Part shown: one piece after another, positions 32,609-36,310 of the stretch
Layout of the letters: the number at the start of each line of letters is the position of its first letter
Position numbering within the stretch: position 1 is the stretch's first letter
From: Bordetella parapertussis
GTDB lineage: Bacteria; Pseudomonadota; Gammaproteobacteria; Burkholderiales; SG8-41
Assembly: GCA_945861275.1 (NCBI GenBank)
Contig: CAMATZ010000057.1
Coordinates: 1-36,310 of the forward strand
DNA length: 36,310 nucleotides
Reading direction: 5' to 3'
Notes under the pieces: model-generated
Seen by the model: only the letters and a program-made list of their open reading frames with translations
Told to the model about the DNA's origin: nothing
Databases searched by the model: none
Position numbers and translations under genes: made by a program

Positions 32609-33973
32609 TCAAGTCGCCGCCGGATGTGTCAGTCTGTTCTGGAGACGTTCACGCACCAGTTGGATGTAGCCGCGCAACGCGTATAGTTCGTCGGTAAAGG
32701 CGAGCGGCACCACAACATTGGCAACTTGCGCGTCAAGCTTGTTCAGTTCGTCCAGCAACTCGACGGGCTGGACTGAACTCTGCGCGAGCGCATCTTCGAT
32801 CTCGCGTAAATGCCGGTACCAGCGGAACACGCGCGAGCGCACCCGAAACGTATACAGCGGCGGCACCCAGCGCGTCAGCGGGATCAGTATCGCAATAATG
32901 GATATCCCCACCACCCACATGCGGTCTATGAGATTGGCAAGCCAGAACGGCAGGTAGCGCTGCAGCAAAGGCGGGCCGTTACGGTAGTAACGCTCAGCCT
33001 CGCTCGCCAACGCAAACTGCATGTGCTGCGGCGACGGAAACTGGCCCGCCGGCGCGAGCCATCCAGCCTCACCATGGATTTTTTTCGCGGCCTGAACGAA
33101 AAGCTGCAGTATCGCCGGATGGGTGCCTTGGCGCGCGACCAGCATGGTGGTGGTGGCGACTACGGGCACGTCGTGTGCCGGCACGTTCAAAGCGAGATCC
33201 GCTATGCCGCGCGGCAGGCGCACCGGGCTCAAAAATGACAACTGGCGCGAGTACGCTTCAGCCTGAGGAAACTCCAGCAGCTTGATGCCCGGTGCGCGCA
33301 GCAGCATCTGCACCATCGGCGACTCCGGCGCCGATGCGATGACCACCGCATCCAACTCATTGCCAATCAGGGCCATCACGGCCGGTGTCAGGTTTTGCCG
33401 GCTAAGCTGCAGACTGTCTGCTTCCACGCCACTGACGTTAAGCAGCTTTGCCATCGCGTTCGGCACCCCACTGCCGCTGGTGCCGATGTCCACCTTCCAG
33501 CCCCGCAGCTCACTCAATTGCGTGAGAGTCGCTTCAGGATTCAAGCGCTTTGCCGATTCCGCGCGGTAAAAAACCCATAGCGGTTCAAAAAACAGACTGC
33601 CCAGCGACACCAGCGGCGCAGCGGCGCTTTCCTCGTCGACGGCGCGCAGCGCTTCGCTGGACCCGCCGCGCACGAATCCCAGATCCAGCTGCTCTTTGCC
33701 CTCGCTCAGCAGGCGCAGGTTATGCGCCGAGCCCTCGGTCGGCTTCAGTATGATTTCGATACCGTAGCGCTTGAACTCTGCCGCATAGCGTTTGCCGAAG
33801 GTAGCGTAAGCGCTGTCTTGCGGTCCTGTCGCCAGCACCACACGTTTAGGCGGCGCCGGGTCAAGCATAAAATACGCCGCCAGCAGCAACAGCACTGTCA
33901 GCAGCACGAACGGGCCCGCCGCGATCACAATATCGCGGACGGATATCAACGTGGTTCGAATGGTTCGAGGCAT
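32609..33973 (-). CDS. TAXI-family TRAP transporter receptor, membrane-anchored
   Basis: 454-residue protein. An N-terminal membrane segment (IVIAAGPFVLLTVLLLLAAYF, about 15-35) is followed by a TAXI-type solute-binding domain: VVLATGPQDSAYATFGKRYAAEFK, then LRLLSEGKEQLDLGFVRGG, WKVDIGTSGSGVPNAMAKLL and VVATTTMLVARQGTH. A second membrane helix (MWVVGISIIAILIPLTRWV, about 350-370) leads to a cytoplasmic helical tail. Free TAXI receptors have about 320 residues, so the tail is an addition. No TRAP permease gene adjoins it. It may act as a tethered sensor or receptor. ATG 33971-33973 lies inside an 18-base dyad. Confidence 0.88.
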   Translation of the reverse strand: MPRTIRTTLISVRDIVIAAGPFVLLTVLLLLAAYFMLDPAPPKRVVLATGPQDSAYATFGKRYAAEFKRYGIEIILKPTEGSAHNLRLLSEGKEQLDLGFVRGGSSEALRAVDEESAAAPLVSLGSLFFEPLWVFYRAESAKRLNPEATLTQLSELRGWKVDIGTSGSGVPNAMAKLLNVSGVEADSLQLSRQNLTPAVMALIGNELDAVVIASAPESPMVQMLLRAPGIKLLEFPQAEAYSRQLSFLSPVRLPRGIADLALNVPAHDVPVVATTTMLVARQGTHPAILQLFVQAAKKIHGEAGWLAPAGQFPSPQHMQFALASEAERYYRNGPPLLQRYLPFWLANLIDRMWVVGISIIAILIPLTRWVPPLYTFRVRSRVFRWYRHLREIEDALAQSSVQPVELLDELNKLDAQVANVVVPLAFTDELYALRGYIQLVRERLQNRLTHPAAT

Positions 33974-33988
33974 GAGATCAATCTCATG
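33971..33988. promoter_or_regulatory. Dyad overlapping the TAXI-receptor start codon
   Basis: CATGAGATCAATCTCATG: perfect eight-base arms (33971-33978, 33981-33988) around two bases. It covers the start codon of the TAXI gene and could be an operator or mRNA structure. The remaining 33989-34306 between the divergent genes has no recognised gene or clear promoter; an open frame there merely extends the MFS gene without family similarity. Confidence 0.4.
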
Positions 33989-34306
33989 AAATAGTTTCTA
34001 GCTGCCGTTGTGCGCCCCTGGGAAACCCAGAGTCCCTAACATAATATGCGCTTGCCGCTATCTTGCGGCGAAATTCGGACGCACGCAATGGATCGCAGCG
34101 AGCTTCGCCTCAGTGATATTGCCAGCGGATGCTGCGTATTGACCGCGCGCTTTGCGGCGACCCGCAAAGGCCAGCCCGACCACCGCTCAGCGCTCACGCG
34201 ACTATCCCCCCCAGTCAAGACAGTTGCGGGTGGCGTTTTCGTGCGATCATCGCCGCATGAATTGTCACCTATCACCCTTGGCGTACTTGTAGAGCGTTCA
34301 CGGATT

Positions 34307-35584
34307 ATGCAGGCATCAACCTCCACATCGCGGGACATCGAATCCCCCTATGCATGGGCGCGTCTGTGCGCGTCGCTGCTGCTGATGACCATCGGCGGCT
34401 CCGGCATCTACACCATCAGCGTGGTGCTGCCGCGCATACAGGCCGAGTTCGGCGTGACCCGCGGGGATGCTTCGCTGCCCTACACGTTGTCGATGATCGG
34501 CTTCGGTTTCGGCGGCATTTTGATGGGCCGCCTGTCGGACCGCTTCGGCGTGATGGTGCCGGTACTGCTGGGGGCAACGTTTCTCAGCGCGGGCTTTATT
34601 GCCGCTGGTTCGGCCAGCAACCTGTTTTACTTCAGCCTTGCGCAGGGCGTGCTGATCGGACTGCTGGGCACCTCGGCCACCTTCGCACCCCTCGCGGCCG
34701 ACACCTCGCAGTGGTTCACGCGCCGCCGCGGCATTGCCGTGGCGATCTGCATGAGCGGCAACTACATCGCGGGCGCGGTGTGGGCGCCTGTGGTTCAGCA
34801 TTTCGTCGAGAGTGCAGGCTGGCGTCAGACCTATATCGGCATGGGTGTGTTCTGCCTGTTCACCATGCTGCCGCTCGCGCTGGTATTGCGCCGGCGCCTG
34901 CCGCCAACCACGCCATTGCCGGCGACGACGTCGTCGATGCCTGCGCGGCCGTTTGAGCTGCCGCCCGGATCGGACCCGTCGCGCCCGTTGGGATTTTCTC
35001 CTGCCGTGCTGCAAGGATTACTATGTGTCGCAGGCGTCGCGTGCTGCGTGGCAATGTCGATGCCGCAGGTGCATATCGTGGCTTACTGCAGCGATCTTGG
35101 TTTCGGTGCGGCGCGCGGCGCCGAAATGCTGTCACTGATGATGGGGGCAGGTGTCATCAGCCGCCTTGTCTCGGGCTGGCTGTCCGATCACATCGGCGGT
35201 CTCAGTACCCTGATGGCGGGCTCGATATTGCAGGGCATCGCATTGCTGATGTTTCTTTTCACCGACGGCGTCACATCGCTCTACGTGGTCTCGGCAATGT
35301 TCGGACTGTTTCAAGGCGGCATCGTTCCCAGCTACGCGCTGATCGTGCGCCAGTTTTTCACGCCGCGGGAAGCCGGCATACGCGTCGGCACTGTGCTGAT
35401 GGCCTCGCTGTTGGGCATGGCGCTGGGCGGCTGGATGTCCGGTGCGATCTTCGACCTGACCGGTTCCTATCGCGCCGCGTTCCTCAACGGCACTGCATGG
35501 AACCTGCTCAACATCAGCATCGTCGGATTTCTCATCTACCGCGCGCGGCGCGGGCATTCGCTACGGCTTGGGCAAGCTGCTTAG
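34307..35584 (+). CDS. MFS transporter (oxalate/monocarboxylate-type major facilitator)
   Basis: 425-residue inner-membrane transporter with about twelve helices. First helix LLLMTIGGSGIYTISVVLP, motif A MGRLSDRFGVMVP, a central loop rich in Pro and Thr, then the second half with SRLVSGWLSDHIGGLSTL repeating motif A. The layout is that of the oxalate/formate or monocarboxylate porter branch, fitting an organic-acid-using neighbourhood. ATG 34307 gives the usual short N-terminus; the frame is open to 34046, but the extra 87 residues have no membrane or family features. No strong ribosome site is seen. Its stop overlaps a convergent PIN-domain remnant. Confidence 0.9.
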   Translation: MQASTSTSRDIESPYAWARLCASLLLMTIGGSGIYTISVVLPRIQAEFGVTRGDASLPYTLSMIGFGFGGILMGRLSDRFGVMVPVLLGATFLSAGFIAAGSASNLFYFSLAQGVLIGLLGTSATFAPLAADTSQWFTRRRGIAVAICMSGNYIAGAVWAPVVQHFVESAGWRQTYIGMGVFCLFTMLPLALVLRRRLPPTTPLPATTSSMPARPFELPPGSDPSRPLGFSPAVLQGLLCVAGVACCVAMSMPQVHIVAYCSDLGFGAARGAEMLSLMMGAGVISRLVSGWLSDHIGGLSTLMAGSILQGIALLMFLFTDGVTSLYVVSAMFGLFQGGIVPSYALIVRQFFTPREAGIRVGTVLMASLLGMALGGWMSGAIFDLTGSYRAAFLNGTAWNLLNISIVGFLIYRARRGHSLRLGQAA

Positions 35585-35724
35585 CGGATCACTCGCTTCG
35601 CGGAAATCTTCAGCCTCTTCGCCGCAGCAAGCATGCCGTTGTCCAGAGTGGCGACGAATTCCACGCTGTTACTATGCGCCACCGCCAGATGCAGCGCGTG
35701 CGGTCCGAGGTCGCGCGCCGCGAC
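35581..35724 (-). pseudogene. C-terminal remnant of a PIN-domain (VapC-like) protein
   Basis: About 47 codons ending at TAA 35581: RDLGPHALHLAVAHSN, VEFVATLDNGMLAAAKRLKI. HALHLA (normally DALHLA) and ATLDNGMLAAA are the C-terminal half of PIN nucleases, with the TLD aspartate retained. The N-terminal acidic residues and any antitoxin are missing. Upstream sequence changes to the flavin oxidoreductase. Not functional. Confidence 0.72.
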
Positions 35725-35771
35725 CGCGCGAGGAGGCCCGCGGCGCGCTGACGTATGGGCGCTGCCGTTGC

Positions 35772-36310
35772 TTAGAGCGCTTCTTTCTTGAGCAGCGCGC
35801 GGATCGCCGGTAGCTCTTCGGCGGACTGATGGGGTCTCATGACCAGGAGGACGTCGTCGATGCCAAGCTCGGCGAGTTGCTGGAGGCGCGCCGCCGCTTC
35901 GTCCGGGCCACAGCGCAGGTTGAAGGGCTCGTCGTCGGCCAAAGGCTTCGCCGGCGCCTGCAGGTCGATCCCGACGGTTGCGATCAGCGCCCGCTTGCCA
36001 CCGTTGTCGCGATAGACCTTCAGCCCTTCGGCGAGGGTCCGAAACTGGTTGTTGTGCCGACCAGAGGCAATCCAGCCGTCGTAATCGCGGGCGGCGCGCT
36101 TGACCCAGATACCGCTGACCCAGGCGCCGATGAGCATGGGCGGCCCGCCCGCCACGGACGCCCAGGGGCGAAGGTTTGCCTCGCCTACCTGCTCGCCGTT
36201 GCACAGACGCCGGACCTCCGGCAGCGCCGCTGCGAACAGCCGGAAGCGGTCGGCGTAATTGATGCCGCAGGCCGCGAAGTCGGCCTGCGTGGAGCCGGCG
36301 CCGAGGCCAG
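35772..36310 (-). CDS. Luciferase-like (LLM) flavin-dependent oxidoreductase, 5' partial
   Basis: The frame is open to the window edge, so the N-terminus is outside. Visible residues include GLGAGSTQADFAACGINYADRFR, the conserved loop after strand 4 of bacterial-luciferase-like barrels, then PPMLIGAWVSGIWVKRAARDYDGWIASG and the C-terminal ELGIDDVLLVM. These enzymes use reduced F420 or FMN to oxidise alcohols, alkanes or organosulfur compounds; the substrate is unknown. Ends at TAA-proximal codon KEAL, stop at 35772-35774. Confidence 0.9.
   Translation of the reverse strand, partial: GLGAGSTQADFAACGINYADRFRLFAAALPEVRRLCNGEQVGEANLRPWASVAGGPPMLIGAWVSGIWVKRAARDYDGWIASGRHNNQFRTLAEGLKVYRDNGGKRALIATVGIDLQAPAKPLADDEPFNLRCGPDEAAARLQQLAELGIDDVLLVMRPHQSAEELPAIRALLKKEAL

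Noticed and set aside
34046-34306. 87-residue N-terminal extension of the MFS transporter
   Set aside because: No hydrophobic or family character; the usual MFS start follows ATG 34307.
35023-35751. 242-codon plus-strand open frame
   Set aside because: Frame-shifted shadow of the MFS transporter, rich in Arg and His, no motif.
35581-36204. 207-codon minus-strand ORF as one gene
   Set aside because: Its upper part is an out-of-frame shadow of the luciferase-like oxidoreductase; only the last ~47 codons resemble a PIN domain.

Overview
The window looks like a stretch of chromosome from a moderately GC-rich betaproteobacterium, most likely of the Burkholderiales. The basis is eight periplasmic receptors of the Bug/TctC family, whose gene expansion is typical of that order, together with scattered catabolic enzymes and intergenic palindromic repeats. 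No rRNA, tRNA, CRISPR array or phage structural gene was seen.

Region 1 (1-9570). After the tail of a plus-strand Bug gene comes a long minus-strand run, read from 9570 down to 772: two-domain VOC protein, MFS transporter (TTG start touching the VOC stop), alpha/beta hydrolase with Thr at the nucleophile position, cNMP-GGDEF diguanylate cyclase, Bug, TPP-dependent decarboxylase/synthase, Bug, amidohydrolase. This reads as uptake and breakdown of small carboxylates, plus one signalling gene.

Region 2 (9600-18900). A palindromic repeat, an amidohydrolase tail remnant, a large tricorn-like S41 protease split by one in-frame TAG, then plus-strand class II aldolase, terminator, flavin-reductase-like protein, Bug and a VIT1/CCC1 metal transporter, and a minus-strand homospermidine synthase. 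Three further palindromic repeats of different families sit between these genes.

Region 3 (18896-27706), the most unusual part. An acylating aldehyde dehydrogenase resembling sulfoacetaldehyde dehydrogenase is followed by two subunits of an NDP-forming CoA ligase (SucC/SucD-like). Together they could turn a carboxylate into an aldehyde through its CoA thioester. The operon ends in a sliver of an AMP-forming acyl-CoA synthetase and is interrupted by an AT-rich nuclease-like ORF and a REP-associated transposase (RAYT) bounded by a perfect 20-bp inverted repeat. About 3-5 kb downstream lies a second, broken copy of the alpha-subunit gene, in two pieces separated by a Bug gene and an IS91-type transposase remnant. 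An 88-bp IS-end-like direct repeat occurs on either side of that Bug gene.

Region 4 (27884-36310). A tight Bug - D-amino-acid dehydrogenase - Bug operon, a HigBA-type toxin-antitoxin pair, a second IS91-type remnant, an internally deleted serine hydrolase, an orphan TAXI-type receptor with membrane anchors, an MFS transporter, a PIN-domain remnant, and a luciferase-like flavin oxidoreductase running off the window.

Main themes: many orphan solute receptors with no TctA/TctB membrane partners in view, and heavy gene decay and rearrangement driven by IS91-type and RAYT/REP elements. Functions are assigned from motif and family recognition by eye; no database search was run.
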